A stretch of 20,478 nt of DNA, taken from positions 1 to 20,478 of the forward strand of contig JBCCZQ010000054.1 of the NCBI GenBank assembly GCA_039187315.1, in the 5' to 3' direction. Positions 8,132 through 15,005 of the stretch are shown piece after piece. Made by a program: the position numbers and the translations under genes. A model generated the notes under the pieces. It ran no database searches, was not told where the DNA came from, and worked only from the letters and a program-made list of their open reading frames with translations. Position 1 is the first letter of the stretch. Each line of letters begins with the position of its first letter. This stretch comes from JANQQZ01 sp039187315. GTDB taxonomy: Bacteria; Planctomycetota; Phycisphaerae; Phycisphaerales; UBA1924.

Positions 8132-9469
8132 CGGTTCCGCCGAGTCGCGGGAGATCAGCCAGTCGAGTACAGCTCGCGCGCTCCCGCGCGAGGCGTCGTA
8201 CGCGCGCACCACGTCGCCGTCTCGGAGGCGGAGCTGCGATGCGGCAGCGTCCGCCGTAAGATCGAGTGCGACGGTGTCAATACCGCCGAAGCGTTGGAGG
8301 GTGATGTCAAAGCGCTTGGTTACCGGATCGCTCTGATCAGCCAGAAAAGTGTCGTTCTCAGGACCCGGCTGGTCCGGTGCTGCAAGCTGGATCGTGACCG
8401 AATCGGCCTCTGCGCTGGTGATCAAGAGCAGCAGCTCTGTCGCGATGGGGAGGTCGCCTTCCCATGCCCGACCACGGCGCTTCGCCATCACGGCAGCATC
8501 GCCCGGTCCCTCGATACGCACACCATCGATGTCGGACATCGGAAGCCGCAAGGCAACCCGATCGATCAGCGATGCCGGTTCAAGATCAAGCGCGTTCAGA
8601 TCGGCAGCCGAGACGGTCCCGCTCTGCTGCATGAGTCCGTCGGCTGACCGGCTCGATACGCGCCCATCTGAGGCGAGCACCACCTCCCAGCCTCGCCTCC
8701 CGTTGCCGGGTTGGTCAACCCGGATGACGTGTGCCGGCGTTTCGATCGCATCGGCCCCGTCATCGCTAAACGACTCGAAGGACAGGCCGGCGAGCCCGCT
8801 CAGCAACCGTTCGATCTCATTAGGGGACGCCGGCGAGGCGACCGGCTCGGTGAGCGACCACGCCCGTCCGACCCGCCGCAGCACGGCCGACGCGCCCCCC
8901 GCGGACCACTCGATGCGGATCGCATCCGCATCGGTGCCAGGCATCACCGCGCGAGTCCGAAGGGAACGGATCGATTCCGATCGAAGCAGATCCGCCGCCT
9001 GTTCACGGATCGTCAGCACATCGCCTTGCGCTGTCGTCGAGCTCCGCCTTCCTCCGAGCGGCTGTGCGCCTAGACGAAGACGTACGGCACGCTCTTCGCC
9101 GAGCGCGCCGAGCCATCGGATTTCGGCGCCGATGCCTTGGTCGCTGTCCGATTCCGACCTGTCATCCGTTGCGCGCGGATCGGCGTCAACGACCTCGCGG
9201 AGCCACTGGCGTACGAGCCGTATGTCCGCTGGCCAACGTGTCGATTCGTTCGCATCGTGGCCGGATGTGACAAGCCAGGCCGTGCCTGTTTCTCGCGACA
9301 GACGGGCGCTGTGGTCGCCGTCCTCCGCAGCGACGGATAGCACCGAGTCGGCCAGGCGCGGCCACAGTTCAACAACCGACTCGCGTGCGGGCGCGCTGCG
9401 GGAGATCACCAGCAGCACAGAGAGGCCCATCAGCGTCATCAAGAGCACTATGACCGTGCGGACCCGCAT
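8117..9469 (-). CDS. Membrane-anchored or secreted DUF4340-like protein
   Basis: The protein has 450 residues. It opens with one hydrophobic helix (about 5-24, TVIVLLMTLMGLSVLLVISR), a signal anchor or signal peptide, and the rest is predicted outside the cytoplasm. The body has repeated beta-rich units such as AIRIEWSAGGASAVLRRVG followed by RAWSLTEPVASPASPNEIE, the pattern of DUF4340 proteins, with similar segments at about 95-140, 190-260 and 330-420. In other bacteria such proteins often sit beside an ABC-type gliding or export permease pair; none is present here. It overlaps purD by 15 bases at the 3' end and diverges from the amidotransferase with only 22 bases between start codons. Function is unknown. 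The domain call is by pattern and moderately sure. Confidence 0.72.
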   Translation of the reverse strand: MRVRTVIVLLMTLMGLSVLLVISRSAPARESVVELWPRLADSVLSVAAEDGDHSARLSRETGTAWLVTSGHDANESTRWPADIRLVRQWLREVVDADPRATDDRSESDSDQGIGAEIRWLGALGEERAVRLRLGAQPLGGRRSSTTAQGDVLTIREQAADLLRSESIRSLRTRAVMPGTDADAIRIEWSAGGASAVLRRVGRAWSLTEPVASPASPNEIERLLSGLAGLSFESFSDDGADAIETPAHVIRVDQPGNGRRGWEVVLASDGRVSSRSADGLMQQSGTVSAADLNALDLEPASLIDRVALRLPMSDIDGVRIEGPGDAAVMAKRRGRAWEGDLPIATELLLLITSAEADSVTIQLAAPDQPGPENDTFLADQSDPVTKRFDITLQRFGGIDTVALDLTADAAASQLRLRDGDVVRAYDASRGSARAVLDWLISRDSAEPSDGG

Positions 9470-9491
9470 GCGGCGAGTCTACTCTTCGTGT

Positions 9492-10172
9492 ATGCCAGCG
9501 CGACGCCCTGTCATCGGCATCTCTGCGGATATCATGACGGTCAACGGCGTTGAGCGGGCCGTCGCCTCCCTCGCGTACGCCGATGCCGTCGAGCGTGCGG
9601 GAGGGACACCGATTGTCCTTCCACCGGAGCCGAAGCTCGCAGTCGATCAGCTCGCACTCTGCGATGGGCTCGTGCTCACAGGGGGTGACGACCCGGTCCT
9701 GGAGCCGTTCGGGGTGACCACCGATCCCCGAGTGACGCCCGTGCATGAGCGCCGGCAATGCCACGAATCCACCATCATCGATCATCTGCGCCGGCATGAC
9801 CCCGACCGTCCGGTGCTGGGCGTCTGCCTCGGGATGCAGATGATGACGCTGCACGCAGGCGGAACACTCGAGCAGTACATGCCTGATGCATGTCCCACGC
9901 ACGCCCAGCACTGGGATCAGGACCACCCAGTTTCGTGTACAGGATCGCTCCAGGACGCCGAGGGCATCGTCCACAGCAGGCACAAGCAGGCTGTCGCCGA
10001 TCCCGGGTCGCTTGTTGTGTGCGCGAGCGCACCCGACGGCGTCATCGAGGCGGTCGAGGACCGCTCAAGGCGCATGTACCTGGGCGTCCAGTGGCACCCT
10101 GAGCGAACCGAGTCTGAGCCGCTGGGCATAGCGTTGTTCAGGCGGCTGGTTCGTTCGTCGTCGTCCGAGTAG
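9492..10172 (+). CDS. Class I glutamine amidotransferase, peptidase C26 (PuuD-like)
   Basis: The protein has 226 residues. The family hydrolyses gamma-glutamyl bonds; PuuD acts on gamma-glutamyl-GABA in putrescine breakdown. Seen: PVIGISADI at the start, CDGLVLTGGDDP (57-68), the nucleophile elbow VLGVCLGMQMM with Cys112, the histidine-rich loop VHSRHKQAV and QWHPER with His202 and Glu204. The triad is therefore complete. The ATG at 9492 was chosen because PVIGIS is the usual N-terminus; the frame is open far upstream but that stretch is antisense to the DUF4340-like gene. No Shine-Dalgarno site is visible. It overlaps the end of metF by 35 bases in convergent orientation. The exact substrate is open, as no other polyamine gene is nearby. 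Confidence 0.88.
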   Translation: MPARRPVIGISADIMTVNGVERAVASLAYADAVERAGGTPIVLPPEPKLAVDQLALCDGLVLTGGDDPVLEPFGVTTDPRVTPVHERRQCHESTIIDHLRRHDPDRPVLGVCLGMQMMTLHAGGTLEQYMPDACPTHAQHWDQDHPVSCTGSLQDAEGIVHSRHKQAVADPGSLVVCASAPDGVIEAVEDRSRRMYLGVQWHPERTESEPLGIALFRRLVRSSSSE

Positions 10173-11079
10173 AACCGTCGATCTGGGAGGACGTTTCGAC
10201 GCCGAGCGACGCGAAGATGTCGCGTGTGGCGGTCGACTTGTTGAGCGTGTAGAAGTGGATCCCCTCAACTCCGCTATCGATAAGCTGCCGACACTGCTCG
10301 GTCGCCCAGTGCGTGCCGACCCGGGCGACTGCTTCATTCGAGCCGTTCGTACGGTCCACAGCGCGGAGCAGCGGGGCTGGGAATCGGGCCCCGAGCGCCA
10401 GCGACGACATCCGCTTCATCCCGGCCAGCGAGGTTACCGGCATGATCCCCGCGATGATCGGGATGTCGATCCCCGCCAGCCTGCACCGTTCGACGAAGTC
10501 AAAAAAGTCCCTGTTCTCGAAGAACAGCTGCGTGCAGATGTAGTCCGCGCCCGCGTCGACTTTCGTCTTGAGGTGCTCGATCTCGAGCGTCCGGTCAGGG
10601 CACTCGGGGTGCCCCTCAGGGAATCCCGCGACGCCGATGCCGAACCCTCGCGCATCCGGGTGGCCGTTGTGAGAGCGGATCGCCTCTACCAGCTCGCTCG
10701 CGAACGTGTAGGCGTCATCCTCGTGGCGATGATCCGGGCGGTCGATAGGGGGATCGCCCCGGAGCGCAAGGATGTTCGAGATCCCCGCCGAGGCGTACCG
10801 ATCGAGCAACCCTTCAATCTCGGCCGCGTCATGGCAGACGCAGGTCAGGTGCGGGATCGGGTCAAGGCTGGTCTCGGTCTTGAGCCGCATCACGAGATCG
10901 TGTGTCAGCTGTCGCGTCGAACCGCCTGCGCCGTAGGTTACGCTGACGAACGAGGGTCGAAGCCGCTCGAGCTCCGCGATGCTCCGGAAGAGCGCATCAG
11001 ATGAAGCCGGCGTTTTCGGCGGGAAGAACTCGAAGCTGAACGACGTCGTGCGTTGCTCAAGGATGTCGCGGATATGCAT
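10138..11079 (-). CDS. metF: 5,10-methylenetetrahydrofolate reductase
   Basis: MetF is a flavoprotein that reduces methylene-tetrahydrofolate to methyl-tetrahydrofolate, the methyl donor for methionine synthesis. The N-terminus MHIRDILEQR followed by FSFEFFPPKT is standard, with the catalytic glutamate at 17. Later markers are VSVTYGAGGSTR, HLTCVCHD, ILALRGDPP, GFPEGHPE, LKTKVDAGADYICTQLFF, PIIAGIMP and GVEGIHFYTLN. The product is 313 residues, a normal length. The frame opens at GTG 11109 and ATG 11097, but 11079 was chosen because the conserved start is there and GGAG stands six bases before it. It lies 80 bases downstream of ahcY on the same strand, separated by a hairpin, so it may be partly read through with the methyl-cycle operon. 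Confidence 0.95.
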   Translation of the reverse strand: MHIRDILEQRTTSFSFEFFPPKTPASSDALFRSIAELERLRPSFVSVTYGAGGSTRQLTHDLVMRLKTETSLDPIPHLTCVCHDAAEIEGLLDRYASAGISNILALRGDPPIDRPDHRHEDDAYTFASELVEAIRSHNGHPDARGFGIGVAGFPEGHPECPDRTLEIEHLKTKVDAGADYICTQLFFENRDFFDFVERCRLAGIDIPIIAGIMPVTSLAGMKRMSSLALGARFPAPLLRAVDRTNGSNEAVARVGTHWATEQCRQLIDSGVEGIHFYTLNKSTATRDIFASLGVETSSQIDGSTRTTTNEPAA

Positions 11080-11111
11080 GCCCGGCTCCGGCTCCATGGA
11101 ACTCGACACCG

Positions 11112-11147
11112 CAGAAAGACGGCCCGCCCGCGTCGGCGAACGGGCCG
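11112..11147 (-). terminator. Hairpin between ahcY and metF, likely attenuating terminator
   Basis: On the minus strand CGGCCCG (11147-11141) pairs with CGGGCCG (11126-11120) across a 14-base loop and is followed by TCTTTCTG. The T-run is interrupted, so termination may be partial. It lies 13 bases past the ahcY stop codon. Confidence 0.45.
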
Positions 11148-11159
11148 CGGATAACAGGA

Positions 11160-12680
11160 TCAGTAGCGGTAGTGCTCGGCCTTGTACGGCCCGTGCACCG
11201 GCACGCCGATGTAGTCGGCCTGCTCCTGGCTGAGCTCCGTCAGACGCACGCCGAGCTGATCGAGGTGCAGCCGCGCAACCTTCTCATCCAAGTGCTTCGG
11301 AAGCATGTAGACCTTGTTCTCGTAGGCCTCGTTGTTGCTGTGAAGCTCGATCTGTGCGATCACCTGATTCGTGAAACTGGCAGACATCACAAAGCTGGGG
11401 TGGCCAGTTGCACACCCGAGGTTCATCAGCCGGCCCTCGGCCAGGACCAGGATCGACTTGTTTATGCTCTTGAACTCGAACTCGTCGAACTGCGGCTTGA
11501 TGTTGATGCGCTCGACGTCGCCGTCACGCATCAGCCGCTCCATCTGGATCTCGTTATCGAAGTGCCCGATGTTGGCCACGATTGCCTTGTTCTTCATCTT
11601 CTTCATCGAATCGAGCGTGATGATGTCCTTGTTGCCCGTGGTCGTAATGAAGATATCGGCGGTATCGATCACATCCTCGAGCCGCACGACCTGGATGCCC
11701 TCCATCGCTGCCTGGAGCGCACAGATCGGGTCGATCTCGGTAATGAGCACCCGGCACCCCTGTCCGCGGAGCGACTGGACACAGCCCTTGCCGACATCGC
11801 CGTAGCCGCAGACCACAGCAACCTTGCCCGACAGCATGACATCGGTCGCGCGGTTCAGGCCATCGATCAGCGAGTGACGGCAGCCGTAGACGTTATCGAA
11901 CTTGCTCTTGGTCACCGAGTCGTTGACGTTGATCGCCGGGAAGGGCAGCACGCCGCTCTCGGCAAACTGGTACAGGCGGTGCACGCCAGTGGTCGTCTCT
12001 TCGGAGACGCCCTTGATCGCGTCGCGCAGCCTCGCCCAGCAGCCCGGGTACTCCTTCTCTTGCTCGCGCAGCTGGTTCAGGAAGGCACCGAACTCCTCCG
12101 GGTGCTCGTGCGGGCTGAACTCCGGGATCGTGCCGGCCTGCTCGAATTCATAGCCCTTGAGCACCATCATGGTCGCGTCGCCGCCGTCGTCGAGGATCAG
12201 GTTCGCGGGCTCACCGTCCCAGTTGAGGATCTGGCGTGTGCACCACCAGTACTCGTCCAGCGTCTCACCCTTCCATGCAAACACAGGCACACCCTGCGGG
12301 CTGTCGGGCGTGCCCTTCGGGCCGACCACAACCGCCGCCGCGGCGCTGTCATCGGTCGAAAAGATGTTGCAGCTCGCCCAGCGGACCTCGGCACCGAGCT
12401 CAACAAGCGTCTCGATCAGCACCGCGGTCTGCACGGTCATATGCAGGCTGCCGGCGATGCGGGCGCCCTTGAGCGGCTGCTTGCCCGCGTACTCCTTGCG
12501 GAGCGCCATCAGGCCCGGCATCTCGTGCTCAGCCAGACGCAGCTGGTGCCGGCCGGCCTCGGCCAGCGAGAGATCTTTGACCTTGAAGTCCAGGCCGTTG
12601 ACAGTCTCGGGGGTCAGGCCTTGGGTCGAAAGCGTGGTCACGGTTCGTCCTTCCATTGAGGGAGTGTGTGTCGATGCCAT
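11160..12680 (-). CDS. ahcY: Adenosylhomocysteinase (S-adenosylhomocysteine hydrolase)
   Basis: AhcY splits S-adenosylhomocysteine into adenosine and homocysteine, which relieves inhibition of methyltransferases. It is cytoplasmic, tetrameric and NAD-dependent. Seen: the substrate domain (HMTVQTAVLIETL, ASCNIFSTDDSAAAA), the catalytic Lys258 and Asp262 in TKSKFDNVYGCRHSL, the NAD loop GYGDVGKG (292-299), ATGHPSFVMSASF and the closing AEHYRY tail. The segment of about 40 residues around EFGAFLNQLREQEKEYPGCW is the insertion of the bacterial/plant subtype. Starts are possible at ATG 12680, ATG 12656 or GTG 12638; the GTG has AAGGA six bases before it, so the true N-terminus may be up to 14 residues shorter. 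It lies 29 bases below the fused regulator gene on the same strand, an obvious operon. Confidence 0.97.
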   Translation of the reverse strand: MASTHTPSMEGRTVTTLSTQGLTPETVNGLDFKVKDLSLAEAGRHQLRLAEHEMPGLMALRKEYAGKQPLKGARIAGSLHMTVQTAVLIETLVELGAEVRWASCNIFSTDDSAAAAVVVGPKGTPDSPQGVPVFAWKGETLDEYWWCTRQILNWDGEPANLILDDGGDATMMVLKGYEFEQAGTIPEFSPHEHPEEFGAFLNQLREQEKEYPGCWARLRDAIKGVSEETTTGVHRLYQFAESGVLPFPAINVNDSVTKSKFDNVYGCRHSLIDGLNRATDVMLSGKVAVVCGYGDVGKGCVQSLRGQGCRVLITEIDPICALQAAMEGIQVVRLEDVIDTADIFITTTGNKDIITLDSMKKMKNKAIVANIGHFDNEIQMERLMRDGDVERINIKPQFDEFEFKSINKSILVLAEGRLMNLGCATGHPSFVMSASFTNQVIAQIELHSNNEAYENKVYMLPKHLDEKVARLHLDQLGVRLTELSQEQADYIGVPVHGPYKAEHYRY

Positions 12681-12709
12681 CTCGGCCTTGCAGGCCGTCG
12701 TCCTTGCGT

Positions 12710-13678
12710 TCAGTGATCGATCCAGCCCGAGGCAACCATCAGCCCGGGGCCCTTGGTCTTTGAGCTCGTCGGCAGCGTGCGTGTCCGAACACGCTCAAAC
12801 CCTGCCCGTTGGAGCGACGAGGTCATCGCTTCATGCGTGAAGCCCAGATGCACGTGACCCATCGTCCGCCGGTACTCATCCCGATCGTGCGCCTGCATGT
12901 CGATGACGACCAGCACGCCACCGCCAAGATCGCGACGAAGGATCCTGCGTGCCTCGGCCAGCACAGCCCCGGGCGACGCCGCGTGGTGCAGCACCAGCGA
13001 AAGGACAGCAGCATCTACCGAGCCGTCGTCGACCGGCATCTGCTCGAGGTCGCCGCAACGGAAATCGATATTGCGGTGCTCATCAAGGTGCCGACGAGCC
13101 GCATCCAGCATCGCCTCGGACTGATCGACAGCCACGACCGATTCAACCACCGGCGCCAGCAGCCTGGCCGCATCGCCCGAGCCGCATCCGAGGTCTGCGA
13201 CCGTCCAGCGTGGCTGGAGCATGCTCAGCATCGCGGGGCCCGTGAAGCCGTGACCGAACAGCGTCGACCGGTGATGCTGCCACTCGCCGGCGACCCGTCC
13301 GAAGAAGGTCCGGCTGTCCGTCCGGCGCTCGGCGAGCACCTGCTCAACCCGGCGCTGGTCGGACTGCACCTCAGCCTCGTTCGATGCAACAAATGCCGAC
13401 CGTACCGGCACCCAGATCGCACGCAGATCCTCGGGTAGATCGTCCGCGACCAGCCGATAGAGCGTCGCCGTCGACTCCTGCCGCTTGAACACCCAGCCCG
13501 CATCCGCCAGTGCCTTCAGGTGACGGCTGACCGTTGACTGCGGCAGCTGCACCGTTGCCGCCACTTCACCAACAGCGAGCTCGTGGCGCTCCAGCGCCCG
13601 CAGCATGCGCAGCCGCATGGGATCGGCCAGAACCGCGAGGCGGGACACCATCGGATTGTCGAGGGCTGATCGCTTCAT
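12710..13678 (-). CDS. ArsR-type regulator fused to SAM-dependent methyltransferase (SahR-like)
   Basis: The protein has 322 residues and two domains. Residues 10-78 form a winged helix of the ArsR family, with LADPMRLRMLRALE and recognition helix LPQSTVSRHLKALADAGWV. Residues about 125-320 form a class I methyltransferase with motif I VADLGCGSGDAARLL (160-174), a VVAVDQSEAML acidic strand and LVLHHAASPGAVLAEARRIL. No ArsR metal-site cysteine pair is seen. Fusions of this kind next to ahcY resemble SahR, known in Proteobacteria as a regulator of methionine and methyl-cycle genes that responds to S-adenosylhomocysteine. I infer that the methyltransferase fold serves as the ligand sensor. ATG 13678 was chosen since conserved sequence starts just after it; the frame is open to 13726, above the -10 box. 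A palindrome overlies the start codon. Whether it also methylates a substrate is open. Confidence 0.88.
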   Translation of the reverse strand: MKRSALDNPMVSRLAVLADPMRLRMLRALERHELAVGEVAATVQLPQSTVSRHLKALADAGWVFKRQESTATLYRLVADDLPEDLRAIWVPVRSAFVASNEAEVQSDQRRVEQVLAERRTDSRTFFGRVAGEWQHHRSTLFGHGFTGPAMLSMLQPRWTVADLGCGSGDAARLLAPVVESVVAVDQSEAMLDAARRHLDEHRNIDFRCGDLEQMPVDDGSVDAAVLSLVLHHAASPGAVLAEARRILRRDLGGGVLVVIDMQAHDRDEYRRTMGHVHLGFTHEAMTSSLQRAGFERVRTRTLPTSSKTKGPGLMVASGWIDH

Positions 13679-13695
13679 CCGTGTATGCGAATGAA
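13674..13695. promoter_or_regulatory. Palindromic operator over the regulator start codon
   Basis: TTCATCCG-TGTATG-CGAATGAA has 8-bp arms with one mismatch. It covers the ATG (13678-13676) and touches the -10 box of the same gene. Spacing and symmetry suit a dimeric ArsR-family protein, so autorepression is the natural reading. No second copy was noticed before ahcY or metF. Confidence 0.5.
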
Positions 13696-13722
13696 TGGTA
13701 GAAACGATCCCGCAGGTGTCAA
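13695..13722 (-). promoter_or_regulatory. Promoter of the regulator-ahcY operon
   Basis: On the minus strand a perfect TTGACA (13722-13717) and TACCAT (13700-13695) are 16 bases apart. Transcription would begin only about 10 bases before the ATG, so the message is nearly leaderless, in keeping with the lack of a Shine-Dalgarno site. Confidence 0.65.
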
Positions 13723-13799
13723 GCACCGCCTGGCCATAGACACGCTATCGGCACAATCAAGGGGGCGCAGGCGGTTGAGAAGGCTCAACCGAGGCGATA

Positions 13800-14468
13800 T
13801 CAGCGGCGCTCGATGGGTTGGAGGACGAAGCCGGGTCCGGGAACATGGCCGAGCTCCGCAATACGGGCCTGAACATCCTCATTGCTCGGCGATACGAACA
13901 AGGCCATCCGCAGCCGTTCGAGCTCGCGGTCAGCGTCGTTCACGAGGCCGTAGAACTCGGCCAGGGCCAGTTGTGGCTCGACCGTGCGGCCCTCGTCGAT
14001 CCGGGCAGCGGCGAGCAGCGCTTCCTCGGCGACATCCACATCGCCGACAAGGGCTGCGAACCGGCCGTACCGGATGTAGTCCATCGGCAGGCGGGTCTGC
14101 TCGGCCTGTCGGCGAAGCAGCCGAAACAGCTCGTCCCGCTGACCAGTCTCGACCAGAGCCTTGGCGATGCCCTCAACGAACTGCTCGCGGTCGAACCCGA
14201 GTTCCAGGCCCTGGATGAACTGCTCCCGGGCAAGCGCGGGCTTGCCGAGCCCCAGGTACGCGGTCCCGAGGCGGTACCGGGCCTCGGCGTCGGCAGGGAT
14301 TCGCCGCACGTACTGCTCGTACCATTCGGCCGCTTCGACGTACTCGCGTTTCTCCAGCGCGAGATCGCCGTAATAGCGGAGCGTATTGGCGGACGGCTGG
14401 CTCTCGCAGCCCACGAGCACGGCAGTGAGCACGGCAGAGCCTGCGAGGGCGGAGCGGATCTTCGGCAT
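13800..14468 (-). CDS. TPR-repeat lipoprotein
   Basis: The protein has 222 residues. The signal ends in the lipobox LVGC with Cys21, so it is an exported lipoprotein. The rest is helical repeats: ANTLRYYGDLALEKREYVEAAEWYEQYV and ARYRLGTAYLGLGKPALAREQFIQG are two clear tetratricopeptide units at about 27-94, with weaker units to about residue 195 (FGRFAALVGDVDVAEEALLAAARI-like spacing). Such repeats hold other proteins in envelope complexes. A strong ribosome site AGGAGG lies six bases before the ATG, the best in the window. It ends about 120 bases from the start of the fused regulator upstream-side region, on the same strand, and is divergent from the phosphoesterase-like gene. No partner is evident. 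Confidence 0.85.
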   Translation of the reverse strand: MPKIRSALAGSAVLTAVLVGCESQPSANTLRYYGDLALEKREYVEAAEWYEQYVRRIPADAEARYRLGTAYLGLGKPALAREQFIQGLELGFDREQFVEGIAKALVETGQRDELFRLLRRQAEQTRLPMDYIRYGRFAALVGDVDVAEEALLAAARIDEGRTVEPQLALAEFYGLVNDADRELERLRMALFVSPSNEDVQARIAELGHVPGPGFVLQPIERR

Positions 14469-14551
14469 GGCGACCTCCTGTCTTTGCCAGTGCCAAGTGT
14501 AGCGAACGGGGACGGCCGCGGACCGGCACGACCCCGGTCAGGGGGTGTCGG

Positions 14552-14998
14552 TTGCGCGAACCCGTGCCATGGCCTCGAAGGACGGTCGTCCTCCGCCATC
14601 ACCTCCCGGATGGCTCGTGGCACTGCGACTGGCTGATCGACGTGCCCGAGGCAGGCATCGGTATGGATCCCGATCGTGTCGCGACGTTCCGGCTGGGATC
14701 CGATCCGCTGGCGATGCGCCCAGGTGATCCGCCCGCGGCCGCTGAGCGCCTGGCCGACCATCGCCGACACTACCTGACGTACCAGGGCGCGGTCTCCGGT
14801 GGGCGGGGCACCGTCGAGCGGATCGTGGAGGGCATCATTTCTGCTGCGGTGTGCGACCCGAGACGGATCGAGCTGGCGGTCGCTCTCGGATCGAGCCGGC
14901 GGCGCTTGACGCTCTGGTGTGAAGACGCAGCAGGCGTCGGCTCTCTATGGCGGGTCCAAGCGGTCTCGCTGGATCGTGGGACGCCAACCGACCGATAG
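14552..14998 (+). CDS. Small protein resembling the LigD 3'-phosphoesterase domain
   Basis: The protein has 148 residues and stands alone. The pattern RTVVLRHHLPDGSWHCDWLID (10-30) recalls the EH-x-HYDFRLE segment of LigD phosphoesterase (a DNA-end repair domain). The segment RLADHRRHYLTYQGAVSGGRGTVERI (66-91) recalls VEDHPLEYADFEGVIPGGYGAGTVEI. His16 or His17, His24, Asp26 and His70 would correspond to metal-site residues; the arginine of HYDFRLE is not kept. No ligase or polymerase domain is attached. TTG 14552 was chosen because AGGGGG lies six bases before it; GTG 14564 is an alternative. It ends 7 bases before asnB and is surely co-transcribed. The coding call is good, the homology is remote, from memory, and the enzymatic role untested. 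Confidence 0.68.
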   Translation: MREPVPWPRRTVVLRHHLPDGSWHCDWLIDVPEAGIGMDPDRVATFRLGSDPLAMRPGDPPAAAERLADHRRHYLTYQGAVSGGRGTVERIVEGIISAAVCDPRRIELAVALGSSRRRLTLWCEDAAGVGSLWRVQAVSLDRGTPTDR

Positions 14999-15005
14999 CG
15001 CCTCC

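Noticed and set aside
8349..9491. N-terminal extension of the amidotransferase frame
   Set aside because: The frame is open but antisense to the DUF4340-like gene, serine/arginine-rich and without homology; the family starts at PVIGIS.
11172..12659. Plus-strand open frame of 495 codons
   Set aside because: It mirrors ahcY on the other strand and shows no domain.
12681..12709. S-adenosylhomocysteine riboswitch before ahcY
   Set aside because: Only 29 bases separate the genes, too short for the aptamer; regulation is more likely through the fused regulator.
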